Positions 29,847-38,724 of a stretch of 64,000 bases of DNA are shown piece by piece. The notes under the pieces were generated by a model. That model did not search any database. It was not told the origin of the DNA and worked only from the letters and a program-made list of their open reading frames with translations. Numbering within the stretch: position 1 is the stretch's first letter; each line of letters begins with the position of its first letter. Origin of the DNA: Paracoccus endophyticus (GTDB lineage: Bacteria > Pseudomonadota > Alphaproteobacteria > Rhodobacterales > Rhodobacteraceae); the NCBI RefSeq assembly GCF_003286075.1, contig NZ_QLUV01000011.1, forward strand, positions 24,493 to 88,492, given 5' to 3'. The translations under genes and the position numbers were made by a program.

Positions 29847-31113
29847 GATCGCCCCCGAACACGCGTGTGCCGCCGACCCAGGTGCCCAGCACCCGCCCCT
29901 CCATCCTTGTGCCGTCGAAGGGGGTGTTCTTGGACTTGGACCGCAGCGCGAAACGGTCCAGCACAAAGGGCGCGTCGGGGTCGAACAGCACCAGGTCGGC
30001 CGGCGTGCCCGCGGCCAGCCGACCCCCGGGCAGTCCCAGCCGCGTGGCGGGATTCAGCGACAGCGCACGCCACAGCTGCGCCAGCCCGACGCCGCCCTGG
30101 TGATACAGCCGCATCGCGGCGGGCAGCAGGGTTTCCAGCCCGACCGCGCCGGGGGCCGCGACCTCGAACGGCAGGCGCTTGGCCTCCTCGTCCTGGGGGG
30201 TGTGAAAGCTGCCGATCACGTCGATGCGGCCGTCGGCCACCGCCTCGACCAGGGCCATGCGGTCGTCCTCGGAGCGCAGGGGCGGGGTCAGGCGAAAGAA
30301 CGTGCGATAGTCGCCGACATCGTATTCGTTCAGCGTCAGGTGATGGATGGACGCGCCGGCCGTCACGTCCAGCCCCGCCGCCCGCGCCCGGTCCAGAACC
30401 GGCAGGGCGGCGGCCGTGGTGATCTGGTCGGCGTGCCAGCGCACCCCGGTCAGTTCCGCCAGCGCCAGGTCGCGTTCCAGCCCCATGCGTTCGGCCATCG
30501 GCGACACCGCCGGGATGCCGTAAAGCGAGGCGAACTTGCCCGCCGTCGCCGCAGCACCCCGCGATAGCCCCGCGTCCTGCGGATGGCCCACGATCAGCGC
30601 GCCGAGGCCGCGCGCATAGGCCATGCAGCGCGACAGCAGCCGCGTGTCGGTGACGACCCGCACCCCGTCGGTGAAGGCCAGCGCGCCCGCGTCCATCAGG
30701 AATCCCATCTCGACCATCTCGCGCCCCTCGCGCGCGCGGGTCAGCGCGGCCTGGTGGCGGATGCGGACCGGCTGTTCGGCGGCGCGGCGGGTCACGAACT
30801 CCAGCCCCTCGGGCGTGTCGATGGGGGGCAGCGTGTCGGGCCGGGCGACGATGGTGGTCACGCCCCCCGCGGCGGCGGCCAGCGCCGCCGAGCGCATCGA
30901 TTCGCGGTGCCGCTCGCCCGGCTCTCCGATCTTGACGCCCCAGTCCACGATCCCCGGCGCAAGGCAGCGGCCGCCGCAGTCGATGACGGTCGCGCCTTCG
31001 GGCGCGTCGCCGTCCAGCGCGACGATGGTGCCATCCTGCACGGTCAGGCTGCCGGGTTCGTCGCTGAGCGCCTGGGGGTCGATCAGGCGGGCGTTCTGGA
31101 AGTGCAGGATCAT
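29839..31113 (-). CDS. pyrC: Dihydroorotase-like protein lacking metal-ligand residues (PyrC' type)
   Basis: A 424-residue amidohydrolase of the class I dihydroorotase group. Overall match is good (GRCLAPGIVDWGVKIGEPGE, GFLMDAGALAFTDGVRVV, GASIHHLTLNEYDVGDYRTF, NPATRLGLPGGRLAAGTPAD). However, the metal-binding DxHxHxREPG has become DWGVKIGEPG, and the Asp-containing SDHAPH segment has become GSFHTPQD. Both histidines of HxH and the catalytic Asp are therefore missing. It may be the non-catalytic partner that stabilises aspartate carbamoyltransferase, as in Pseudomonas PyrB-PyrC'; an active dihydroorotase would then be encoded elsewhere. Follows pyrB by 87 bases. Confidence 0.88.
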   Translation of the reverse strand: MILHFQNARLIDPQALSDEPGSLTVQDGTIVALDGDAPEGATVIDCGGRCLAPGIVDWGVKIGEPGERHRESMRSAALAAAAGGVTTIVARPDTLPPIDTPEGLEFVTRRAAEQPVRIRHQAALTRAREGREMVEMGFLMDAGALAFTDGVRVVTDTRLLSRCMAYARGLGALIVGHPQDAGLSRGAAATAGKFASLYGIPAVSPMAERMGLERDLALAELTGVRWHADQITTAAALPVLDRARAAGLDVTAGASIHHLTLNEYDVGDYRTFFRLTPPLRSEDDRMALVEAVADGRIDVIGSFHTPQDEEAKRLPFEVAAPGAVGLETLLPAAMRLYHQGGVGLAQLWRALSLNPATRLGLPGGRLAAGTPADLVLFDPDAPFVLDRFALRSKSKNTPFDGTRMEGRVLGTWVGGTRVFGGDHG

Positions 31114-31200
31114 CGGGCAGCCCTTGTGGCGGTCACGGCCGCAGCCGCGGGATCGGCAAGCGACGCGACCGCCGTGCGGCCGTCACGGCGGCGCGGGGCC

Positions 31201-32169
31201 TCAGACATAAACGCCCCCACCCGCCGCCCGTGCGCCGCGTTCGGCCCGCAGGTTGCGCGCCAGCAGGTCCATCGCAGCCATGCGGACGGCCACGCCCATC
31301 TCGACCTGGTCCTGGATGACGCTGCGGTTGATGTCGTCGGCGATGGTGCCGTCGATCTCGACGCCGCGGTTCATCGGGCCGGGGTGCATCACGATGGCAT
31401 CGGGTTTCGCCAGCGCCAGCTTTTCGGCATCCAGCCCCCAGCGGTGGAAATATTCGCGCTCGGACGGGATGAAGCCGCCGTCCATGCGCTCCTTTTGCAG
31501 GCGCAGCATCATCACGACGTCGGCATCCTGCAGTCCCGCGCGCATGTCCTCGTGGATCTCGCAGCCCCAGTCGGCCGCACCGCGCGGCATCAGCGTCGCG
31601 GGCCCGACCAGCCGGACGCGGTTTTCCATCTTGCCCAGCAGGATCAGGTTCGACCGCGCGACGCGGGAATGGGCGATGTCGCCGCAGATCGCCACGGTCA
31701 GCCGGTGCAGCCGCCCCTTGGCGCGCCGGATCGTCAGCGCGTCCAGCAGCGCCTGGGTGGGATGCTCGTGCCGCCCGTCGCCGGCGTTCAGCACGGCGCA
31801 GTTGACCTTGCTGGCCAGCAGGTTCACCGCGCCGCTGTTGGGGTGGCGCACCACCAGCAGGTCCGGCTGCATGGCGTTCAGCGTCAGCGCGGTGTCGATC
31901 AGCGTCTCGCCCTTTTTCACGCTGGACTGGGCGACGGCCATGTTCATCACGTCCGCGCCCAGCCGCTTGCCGGCCAGCTCGAAGCTGGACTGGGTGCGGG
32001 TCGAGGCCTCGAAGAACAGGTTGATCTGGGTCAGCCCCTCAAGCGCGTCGCCGTGCTTCACGGTGCGGCGGTTCAGGGCGACATAGGTTTCCGCCAGATC
32101 CAGCAGGGTGGTGATCTCGGCCGGGGCCAGCGGTTCGACCCCAAGAAGGTGACGGGCGCGGAACGTCAT
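31201..32169 (-). CDS. pyrB: Aspartate carbamoyltransferase catalytic subunit
   Basis: Commits carbamoyl phosphate to pyrimidine synthesis. The 322-residue protein has the carbamoyl phosphate motif [13 protein letters not shown] (STRT at 56-59), [18 protein letters not shown], and [14 protein letters not shown] near the aspartate site. No pyrI is present. The ATG at 32169 follows GAGAGG. The 174 bases upstream to yqgE include an 11-G run and a GGGCC repeat. It precedes the PyrC'-like gene, with which it may form a complex. Confidence 0.95.
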   Translation of the reverse strand: MTFRARHLLGVEPLAPAEITTLLDLAETYVALNRRTVKHGDALEGLTQINLFFEASTRTQSSFELAGKRLGADVMNMAVAQSSVKKGETLIDTALTLNAMQPDLLVVRHPNSGAVNLLASKVNCAVLNAGDGRHEHPTQALLDALTIRRAKGRLHRLTVAICGDIAHSRVARSNLILLGKMENRVRLVGPATLMPRGAADWGCEIHEDMRAGLQDADVVMMLRLQKERMDGGFIPSEREYFHRWGLDAEKLALAKPDAIVMHPGPMNRGVEIDGTIADDINRSVIQDQVEMGVAVRMAAMDLLARNLRAERGARAAGGGVYV

Positions 32170-32307
32170 GGGGGCCTCTCGTTGTCCGCGGCCTCTATCG
32201 CAAATGGGGGGACCGCGGGCAAGCCGGACGCGCGGTCCGACCGCACCGCCGCCGCGACAGGCGAACCGGGCCACGGCCTTTGGCGATACGGCCATCACAC
32301 TCCGCCC

Positions 32308-32342
32308 GGGGGGGGGGGTCGGGCCGGGCCGGGCCGGGCCGG
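32308..32342. repeat. Eleven-G run followed by a (GGGCC)4 tandem repeat
   Basis: An uninterrupted run of 11 G is followed after TC by four exact copies of GGGCC and GG. It lies between the yqgE stop and the pyrB leader, about 140 bases upstream of the pyrB start codon. G runs of this density can form quadruplexes and slip in replication. On the minus strand, where pyrB is read, the element is C-rich. Confidence 0.85.
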
Positions 32343-32343
32343 A

Positions 32344-32940
32344 TCAGGCGTGGCCGGCCGCGGCGGACAGCATGGTCGGGTCGATGCCCAGCGACTTCAG
32401 CGCCGCCTGCCACTTGTGGCTGTTGTCGGTGCCGAACACGATCTCGTCGCCCGGCTCGGCGGTCAGCCAGCCGTTCGCCATCAGCTCGCTTTCCAACTGG
32501 CCCGCGTCCCAGCCCGCATAGCCCAGCGACAGCACCGCCCGGTCGGGGCCGCGCCCGCGGGCGATGTCTTCCAGGATGTCGCGCGTCGTCGTCATCGCCA
32601 GACCGCCCTCGCCGATCCGCATGCGCCCGCCCTCGACCTCGTCACCCGCGGTCGCGTCGTCCTGGCGCAGGCGGTGCAGCACGAATCCGCGCCCCGGCTC
32701 GACCGGGCCGCCGAAATGGACGGGCAGCGCCGGCACCTCGCCCTGGGTGTCGATCCCCAACTGGCCCAGCAGGTCGGCAAAGCGGATCTCGGGCAGCGGG
32801 CGGTTCAGCACCAGCCCCATCGCGCCCTGCTCGCCATGCGCGCAGACCAGCACGACGGACCGGGCAAAACGGGGGTCGTTCATCCCCGGCATCGCGATCA
32901 GCAGCTTGCCGGTCAGGCTTTCGGTATCGGTGGGGGTCAT
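32344..32940 (-). CDS. YqgE/AlgH family protein (UPF0301)
   Basis: A 198-residue soluble protein of the YqgE/AlgH family: LTGKLLIAMPGMNDPRFARS, VVLVCAHGEQGAMGLVLNRP, VHFGGPVEPGRGFVLHR, LSLGYAGWDAGQLESEL and NGWLTAEPGDEIVF. The biochemical role of the family is not established. Start at ATG 32940 is fixed by AAAGGAA; an upstream ATG in frame (32994) is not supported. Confidence 0.92.
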   Translation of the reverse strand: MTPTDTESLTGKLLIAMPGMNDPRFARSVVLVCAHGEQGAMGLVLNRPLPEIRFADLLGQLGIDTQGEVPALPVHFGGPVEPGRGFVLHRLRQDDATAGDEVEGGRMRIGEGGLAMTTTRDILEDIARGRGPDRAVLSLGYAGWDAGQLESELMANGWLTAEPGDEIVFGTDNSHKWQAALKSLGIDPTMLSAAAGHA

Positions 32941-33067
32941 CGCGGTTCCTTTCCCCCTGAACATCGGTGCGCGGGGACGCGTCTGCAAGATCACGCGCGG
33001 GGTGGGGCGGGGCAGCGTGGCGAAGTTGTGACTTTTCGCCGCGCGGCAGGCACCCTATCTGGGTCAC

Positions 33068-33868
33068 ATGCGCCCCGGACACACACCCGCCCTTGCGTTC
33101 ACCCTGCTGCTTGCCGCGGTCATGCCCGCGTCGGCCGACGACCTGCCCCCCGGCATCACGTCGGCGCAGCTTCTTCCTGGCCATGTGGCCCCCGACGGCA
33201 CCCGGATCACGGCGCTGGACCTGCGGCTGAAGCCGGGCTGGAAAACCTATTGGCGCAGCCCCGGCGACAGCGGGGTGCCGCCGCAGTTCGACTGGTCGGG
33301 TGCGGCCAACGTCGCGCAGGCGACGCCGCTGTGGCCCCGGCCCGAGGTGATCGACTCGGGCGGCGAGCGCACCCTGGGCTATCATGACCGGCTGGTGCTG
33401 CCGATCGCGCTGACCCCGGCGGCGCCCGGCCAGCCAATGGGCGGGCAGGTCGCCATCGATCTGGGCGTATGCGAGAATGTGTGCGTGCCTGTGCATGTCC
33501 TGCTTGACCTGCCCGCGCCGGAGCCGGCCGGCGCGCCCGCCGACCCGCTGATCGCGGCGGCCCTGTCCAGGGCGCCGGACCAGGGCAACGCCGCATTGGA
33601 CTGCACCCTGACCGACATCGCCGACGGTGTTCAGGTCGCCGCCGGGCTGGCCGCGTCCGCCGACCCCGACACCGTCGCCGCGATGGAGCTGGCCGAGCCC
33701 GGCGTCTGGGTCTCGCAGCCCGACCTGCGGCACGAGGACGGCCGGCTGACCGCGACGGCCGATTTCGTGGGCCCCACCGGAAAGCCCTTTGCGCTGGACC
33801 CCGCCAAGGTGCGCCTGACCCTGATCGACCCGCAGGGCGCAGTCGAGTATCAGGGCTGCGCGGGCTGA
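33068..33868 (+). CDS. Periplasmic DsbD N-terminal-domain protein
   Basis: A 266-residue secreted protein with signal peptide (TPALAFTLLLAAVMPASADD) and an alpha-type thiol:disulfide interchange domain of the DsbC/DsbD_N family: LDLRLKPGWKTYWRSPGDSG, VLPIALTP and GVCENVCVPVHVLL with two cysteines four apart that would form the redox pair. No membrane domain or thioredoxin domain follows, unlike DsbD. It probably passes reductant to periplasmic proteins, with a partner elsewhere. Its end overlaps the convergent uracil-DNA glycosylase gene by 19 bases. Confidence 0.85.
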   Translation: MRPGHTPALAFTLLLAAVMPASADDLPPGITSAQLLPGHVAPDGTRITALDLRLKPGWKTYWRSPGDSGVPPQFDWSGAANVAQATPLWPRPEVIDSGGERTLGYHDRLVLPIALTPAAPGQPMGGQVAIDLGVCENVCVPVHVLLDLPAPEPAGAPADPLIAAALSRAPDQGNAALDCTLTDIADGVQVAAGLAASADPDTVAAMELAEPGVWVSQPDLRHEDGRLTATADFVGPTGKPFALDPAKVRLTLIDPQGAVEYQGCAG

Positions 33869-34719
33869 TCCGCGCCCAGCCGTGCCTTCAGTGACAGCAG
33901 GTCGGCCCAAGCTTCGCGCTTGGCGATGGGGTTGCGCAGCAGATAGGCCGGATGGGTCATCGGCAGCGCGGGACGGCCGAACGCCGTTCCCCATTGCCCC
34001 CGCAGGCGCAGGATGCCCTGCTGGCCCAGTCCCGCCTGCGCCGCGGCATTGCCCATCAGCACGACGACCTGCGGCGCCGCCAGGTCGATGTGGCGCGCCA
34101 CAAAGGGCAGCATCGCGTCGATTTCCGCCGGTTCGGGGCGGCGGTTGCCCGGCGGCCGCCAGGGCAGCACGTTGAGGATGTAAAGCGCCGCATCCGGGTC
34201 GGGCGCCGTGCGCGACAGCCCGATGGCCGCGAACATCTGGTCCAGCAATTGCCCGGCACGGCCCACGAAGGGGCGGCCCTGCCGGTCCTCCTCCTCTCCC
34301 GGCGCCTCGCCCAGCACCAGGACGCGGGCGCCGGGGATGCCGTCGGCAAAGACAAAGCTGCGCGCGCCCTTGCGGATGTCGAGGCCGTCGAACCCCTGCT
34401 GCGCCGCCGCCAGATCGGCCAGCGTCGTGGCGCGCGCCGCCAGCATCGCGGCCTGGCGCGGAAGGTCGTCGCCGTCGAAAAGCCCCCCGGGCCCCGCCCC
34501 GGCCGTCCCCAGCGGGACCTCGGCGCGGACAGGCTGCGTCGCGGCAGGGGCCAGGGCGGCAACGGCCGCGGCCGCCGGGTCGCGCAGCGGCTCGGCAAAG
34601 CGGTCCACGGGCGCGTCCAGCATCGGCTCGTCCACGCCCATCTCGCGCTGCCAGTCCAGCAGCGCAAGCGCAGTCGCGGCGTCCAGCGCCACGCCGTTCC
34701 ATGTGGGGTCGGCCGTCAT
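33850..34719 (-). CDS. Family 4-like uracil-DNA glycosylase without cysteines
   Basis: Removes uracil from DNA. The 289-residue protein has the family motif GEAPGEEEDRQGRPFVGRAG, NVLPWRPPGNRRPEPAEI and the C-terminal MTHPAYLLRNP. Thermophilic family 4 enzymes bind a 4Fe-4S cluster through four cysteines, one of them in the KCRPPGNR block; here that Cys is Trp and the whole chain has no cysteine, so a cluster is impossible. The N-terminal 110 residues are an Ala-rich extension typical of alphaproteobacterial members. Convergent with the DsbD-N gene. Confidence 0.9.
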   Translation of the reverse strand: MTADPTWNGVALDAATALALLDWQREMGVDEPMLDAPVDRFAEPLRDPAAAAVAALAPAATQPVRAEVPLGTAGAGPGGLFDGDDLPRQAAMLAARATTLADLAAAQQGFDGLDIRKGARSFVFADGIPGARVLVLGEAPGEEEDRQGRPFVGRAGQLLDQMFAAIGLSRTAPDPDAALYILNVLPWRPPGNRRPEPAEIDAMLPFVARHIDLAAPQVVVLMGNAAAQAGLGQQGILRLRGQWGTAFGRPALPMTHPAYLLRNPIAKREAWADLLSLKARLGADQPAQP

Positions 34720-34773
34720 GGCCGCACGCTAGGGCCAAGGCGGCCGCGCGGCAAGCCGCGCCGCAGGACCGGC

Positions 34774-35730
34774 TCAGCCCTCGCGGGGCGCGGCCGCCCG
34801 GCGCAGGCGGTCGTTGATCGCCCGCCCCAGCCCGGTTTCGGGCACGCGCGCCACGGCGATGGGCCGGCCCAGCCGGTCGGCCGCGCGCAGCAGGTTAAAC
34901 AGCCGCGCCGCCGCCTCGGTCAGGTCGCCCGAGGCCGACAGCGTCAGCCCGCCCGCGCCCGCGGGGCCGAATCCGATGAACGTCTCGCCCGGCTCGGCCC
35001 GCGCGGCGTTCAGGCGCAGGGGCGCGCGGGGGGCATAGTGGCTGGACAGCTGCCCCGGCGCGTCGGGGGCGTCCAGGTCGCCCCCGCGGACCAGGGCTGC
35101 GCCCAGCGCGGCCTCGATCGCCTCGGCCGGGATGCCGCCCGGGCGCAACAGCGCCGCGCGACCGTCGCGCCAGCCCAGGATCGTCGATTCGACGCCGACC
35201 GGGCAGGCCCCGCCGTCGATAACGGCGGCGATGCGGCCCGCCAATCCCCCTTCGGGGTCCAGCACATGCGCCGCCGTGGTCGGGCTGATCCGCCCCGAGG
35301 CATTGGCCGAGGGCGCGGCCAGCGGCCCGCCGAACGCGGCCAGCACCGCTTGGGCGACGGGATGGGCGGGCACGCGCACGCCCACCGTGTCCAGCCCCGC
35401 GGTGACGATCCCGGCGATGCCGCTGCCCGGGCGCAGCGGCAGGACCAGCGTCAGGGGACCGGGCCAGAACGCCGCTGCAAGCGCAAGGGCGTCGCCCTCC
35501 AGCACGGCGATGGCCTGCGCCGCCGCCACGTCGGCAACATGGACGATCAGCGGGTTGAACGCGGGCCGCCCCTTGGCCGCATAGATGCGGGCCACCGCCG
35601 CCCCGTTCCGGGCGTCGGCCGCCAGCCCATAGACCGTCTCGGTCGGCAGCGCGACGGCCTCGCCCGCCGCCAGCAGGGACGCGGCGCGGGCAATGCCGGC
35701 CGGATCGGGATGCAGGATCACTGTGTGCAT
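34774..35730 (-). CDS. tsaC: L-threonylcarbamoyladenylate synthase, Sua5 type
   Basis: Makes threonylcarbamoyl-AMP for the t6A37 modification of ANN-reading tRNAs. The N-terminal YrdC/TsaC domain shows GEAVALPTETVYGLAADARN, IYAAKGRPAFNPLIVHV, GPLAAPSANASGRISPTTAA and SVESTILGWRDG-like GVESTILGWRDG. A C-terminal Sua5 domain follows a linker with GQLSSHYAPRAPLRL. At 318 residues it is the long Sua5 form. It ends 54 bases after the start of the glycosylase gene's upstream side on the same strand. Confidence 0.92.
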   Translation of the reverse strand: MHTVILHPDPAGIARAASLLAAGEAVALPTETVYGLAADARNGAAVARIYAAKGRPAFNPLIVHVADVAAAQAIAVLEGDALALAAAFWPGPLTLVLPLRPGSGIAGIVTAGLDTVGVRVPAHPVAQAVLAAFGGPLAAPSANASGRISPTTAAHVLDPEGGLAGRIAAVIDGGACPVGVESTILGWRDGRAALLRPGGIPAEAIEAALGAALVRGGDLDAPDAPGQLSSHYAPRAPLRLNAARAEPGETFIGFGPAGAGGLTLSASGDLTEAAARLFNLLRAADRLGRPIAVARVPETGLGRAINDRLRRAAAPREG

Positions 35731-35850
35731 CGGGGCCCTGACGCGGGGTTCGGGTTGCGGCCAAAGCTGCGGCGGTTAGGCTGCGGTCATACGGGGATTA
35801 CGCGCGCGCCCGCCGATTGCAAGCGGCGCCCGCAACGGGGAACGCACATC

Positions 35851-37542
35851 ATGGCCTATCGCGCGCCGATCGACGACATCGCCTTTATCCTGAACCACGT
35901 CGTGCCGATGGGGCCGGTCGCCGCGACCGACCGCTTCGCCGAGGCGACGACCGACACCGTGGACGCCATCCTGACCGAGGCCGGGCGCATGGCGACCGAG
36001 GTTCTGGCCCCCCTGAACCGCGCGGGCGACCTGACCCCGGCGCGGCTGGAAAACGGCGCGGTGCGATCCTCGCCCGGTTACGCCGAGGGGTTTCGCGCCA
36101 TCGCCGAGGGCGGCTGGATCGGGCTGAGCGCCGACCCCGCGTTTGGCGGCGCGGGACTGCCGCAGACGCTGAACGTGGCGGTGGGCGAGATGATGGCGGG
36201 CGCCTGCCTGGCGCTGCAACTGAACCCGCTGCTGACGCAGGGCCAGATCGACGCGCTGGATCACCACGGCAGCGAGGCGCTGAAGGCGCTGTACCTGCCC
36301 AAGCTGATCTCGGGCGAGTGGAACGGCACCATGAACCTGACCGAGCCGCAGGCCGGGTCCGACGTCGGCGCGCTGACCACGCGGGCCGAGCGGGCCGATG
36401 ACGGCAGCTATCGCATCACCGGGCAAAAGATCTACATCACCTGGGGCGACAGCGACGTGAACGAGAACACCTGCCACCTGGTGCTGGCCCGCCTGCCTGA
36501 TGGCGGCGCGGGCACGCGCGGGATCAGCCTGTTCATGGTCCCCAAGCACCTGCCCGACGACAACGGCCGGCCGGGCGTGGCCAACAGCCTCAAGGTCGTG
36601 TCGCTGGAACACAAGCTGGGCATCCACGGCAGCCCCACCTGCGTGATGAGCTTCGAGGGCGCAAAGGGCTGGGTGGTCGGCCCCGAACACAAGGGCATGG
36701 CCGCGATGTTCACGATGATGAACGCGGCGCGGCTGGCCGTGGGGATGCAGGGCGTCGCCGTGGGCGAGGCTGCGTTGCAGCACGCCGCGCACTATGCCGC
36801 CGAACGCAACCAGATGGGGCTGATCATCGGCCACCCCGACGTGCGCCGGATGCTGGCCACCGGCCGCGCCGAGGTCTTTGCCGCCCGCGCCATCTGCCTG
36901 GCCTGCGCGCAGGCGCTGGACCTGGCCCGCGCCACCGGCGATGCCGAACAGGCCGCCCGCGCGGCGTTCCTGACCCCCATCGCCAAGGCCTATGGCACCG
37001 ATGTCGGCTGCCGGGTCGCCGACATGGGCGTGCAGGTCCACGGCGGCATGGGCTATGTCGAGGAGACGGGCGCCGCCCAGTATCTGCGCGACGTCCGCAT
37101 CACGCCCATCTACGAGGGCACGAACGGCATCCAGGCCATGGACCTGGTCGGGCGCAAGATGATGGATCAGGGCGAGGCCGCGCTGCGCCTGATCGACGAG
37201 GTGATGGACGGCGCCAAGGCCGCGCAGGCCACCCTGCCGGACCTGGCCGGAGAGGTGTGGCAGGCCGCCGAAACCCTGCGCGAGGCGACGCAGGCGCTGC
37301 TCGATCAGGGGTCGGCGGACCGGTTCGCCGGGGCCGTGCCCTATCTGTCCGCCTTTGCCCGCGTGCTGGGGGCGCATTTCCACCTGCTGGCGGCGCAATC
37401 GGGCGATCCGGCGCGGCTGGCGCTGGCACGGGTCCATGTCGCGCGCATCCTGCCCCGCGCCGCCGCCGACCTGGTCGAGGCGCGCGTGGGCGTGGCGGAC
37501 CTGAACGCGGTGCCGGACGCAGCCTTCGCGGGGGCGGCATGA
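35851..37542 (+). CDS. Acyl-CoA dehydrogenase, DmdC/AcdA-like
   Basis: A 563-residue FAD enzyme oxidising an acyl-CoA and passing electrons to ETF. Seen: MNLTEPQAGSDVGALTTRAE, ITGQKIYITWGDSD, LEHKLGIHGSPTCVMSFEGA, HPDVRRMLATGRAEVFAARA and the catalytic Glu422 in IYEGTNGIQAMDLVGRK, followed by the extra C-terminal domain of the long acyl-CoA dehydrogenases. This length class includes 3-methylmercaptopropionyl-CoA dehydrogenase (DmdC), but the substrate cannot be fixed. ATG at 35851 begins the family N-terminus. Its stop overlaps the MBL-hydrolase start (ATGA). Confidence 0.92.
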   Translation: MAYRAPIDDIAFILNHVVPMGPVAATDRFAEATTDTVDAILTEAGRMATEVLAPLNRAGDLTPARLENGAVRSSPGYAEGFRAIAEGGWIGLSADPAFGGAGLPQTLNVAVGEMMAGACLALQLNPLLTQGQIDALDHHGSEALKALYLPKLISGEWNGTMNLTEPQAGSDVGALTTRAERADDGSYRITGQKIYITWGDSDVNENTCHLVLARLPDGGAGTRGISLFMVPKHLPDDNGRPGVANSLKVVSLEHKLGIHGSPTCVMSFEGAKGWVVGPEHKGMAAMFTMMNAARLAVGMQGVAVGEAALQHAAHYAAERNQMGLIIGHPDVRRMLATGRAEVFAARAICLACAQALDLARATGDAEQAARAAFLTPIAKAYGTDVGCRVADMGVQVHGGMGYVEETGAAQYLRDVRITPIYEGTNGIQAMDLVGRKMMDQGEAALRLIDEVMDGAKAAQATLPDLAGEVWQAAETLREATQALLDQGSADRFAGAVPYLSAFARVLGAHFHLLAAQSGDPARLALARVHVARILPRAAADLVEARVGVADLNAVPDAAFAGAA

Positions 37543-38660
37543 GCGTGGCCGACGGCGGCGTCCTGCCGCCGGAGGCCGACGCCGAGGCCAAGGCGGACGC
37601 CGCCGACCTGATCGCCGCCCCGCCGCCCGCTGCCAGCGGGGTCCAGCATCCCTGGTCCGACCCGCCCGCCGAGGGCGCGGTGACCCGGATCGCCGACGGC
37701 GTGCTGTGGCTGCGCCTGCCGCTGCCGATGCGGCTGGACCACGTCAACTGCTATGCCCTGCGCGACGACGACGGCTGGACCATCGTGGACACCGGCTTCG
37801 ACACCCGTCGCACCCGCGCGATCTGGCAGACGCTGCTGGACGGTCCGCTGGCGGGCGCGCCGGTCGTCCGGGTCCTGGCAACGCACCAGCACCCCGACCA
37901 CATCGGGCTGGCGGGCTGGTTCCAGTCGCGCGGCGCGGCGCTGCTGACCAGCCGCACCGCCTGGCTGTTCGCGCGGATGCTGGCGCTGGACGTGCAGGAC
38001 CGCGCCACGGCCGAGCAGGTGGACTTCTGGCGGCACGCGGGCATGGACCCCGACCGGCTGGCCGCGCGGATGGCCGAGCGGCCCTGGAACACCCGCGACG
38101 TGACCCACCCCCTGCCCCTGGGCTATCGCCGGGTCCGCGACGGCGACGTGCTGCGCCTGGGGGGCCGCGACTGGCGCGCGGCGACCGGCGAGGGGCACGC
38201 CGCCGAACACCTGACCTTGTGGTCGCAGGACGACGACCTGGTGATCGGCGGCGACCAGCTGCTGCCGGGGATCTCGCCCAACCTCGGCGTCTATCCGACC
38301 GAGCCCGACGCGGACCCGGTCGGCGACTGGATCGCCTCGTGCCGCCGGATGGCCGCGCTGGCGCAGGACAGGCATCTGGTGCTGCCGGGCCACAAGCTGC
38401 CCTTCACCGGTCTGCCCGCCCGGCTGGCACAGCTGGCCGACAACCACGAATCGGCGCTGACGCGGCTTGCCGCGGCCCTTGCCGACACACCGCGCACTGC
38501 CGTCGGGTGCTTTGACCTGCTGTTCCGCCGCCGGATCGCGGACGCCGAATACGGTCTGGCGCTGGTCGAGGCGGTGGCCCACATCAACGCGCTGCGCCGT
38601 CGCGGACGTGTGTGGCCGGCAGGCCAGACCCCCGACGGCGGCCTGCTGTGGAGGGCGTGA
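37539..38660 (+). CDS. MBL-fold metallo-hydrolase
   Basis: A 373-residue metallo-beta-lactamase-fold hydrolase. The zinc motif is THQHPDHIGLAGW (His116, His118, Asp120, His121), with further ligands in TGEGHAAEHLTLWS, IGGDQLLPGISPN and LVLPGHKLPF. The N-terminal 45 residues are low complexity. ATGA overlap with the acyl-CoA dehydrogenase gene suggests it acts on a CoA thioester or a downstream product, as such pairs often do; this is inference. Confidence 0.88.
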   Translation: MSVADGGVLPPEADAEAKADAADLIAAPPPAASGVQHPWSDPPAEGAVTRIADGVLWLRLPLPMRLDHVNCYALRDDDGWTIVDTGFDTRRTRAIWQTLLDGPLAGAPVVRVLATHQHPDHIGLAGWFQSRGAALLTSRTAWLFARMLALDVQDRATAEQVDFWRHAGMDPDRLAARMAERPWNTRDVTHPLPLGYRRVRDGDVLRLGGRDWRAATGEGHAAEHLTLWSQDDDLVIGGDQLLPGISPNLGVYPTEPDADPVGDWIASCRRMAALAQDRHLVLPGHKLPFTGLPARLAQLADNHESALTRLAAALADTPRTAVGCFDLLFRRRIADAEYGLALVEAVAHINALRRRGRVWPAGQTPDGGLLWRA

Positions 38661-38724
38661 CAGCACCGCGGCGATGGGCTAGCACCATGGCGACGATTGA
38701 CACGCCCCCGCGCAGGAGACGCAG

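Noticed and set aside
32308..32342. The G11/(GGGCC)4 run as a sequencing artefact.
   Set aside because: Not fully excluded, but the exact four-copy repeat and flanking unique sequence look genuine, so it is reported as a finding with a read-level check.
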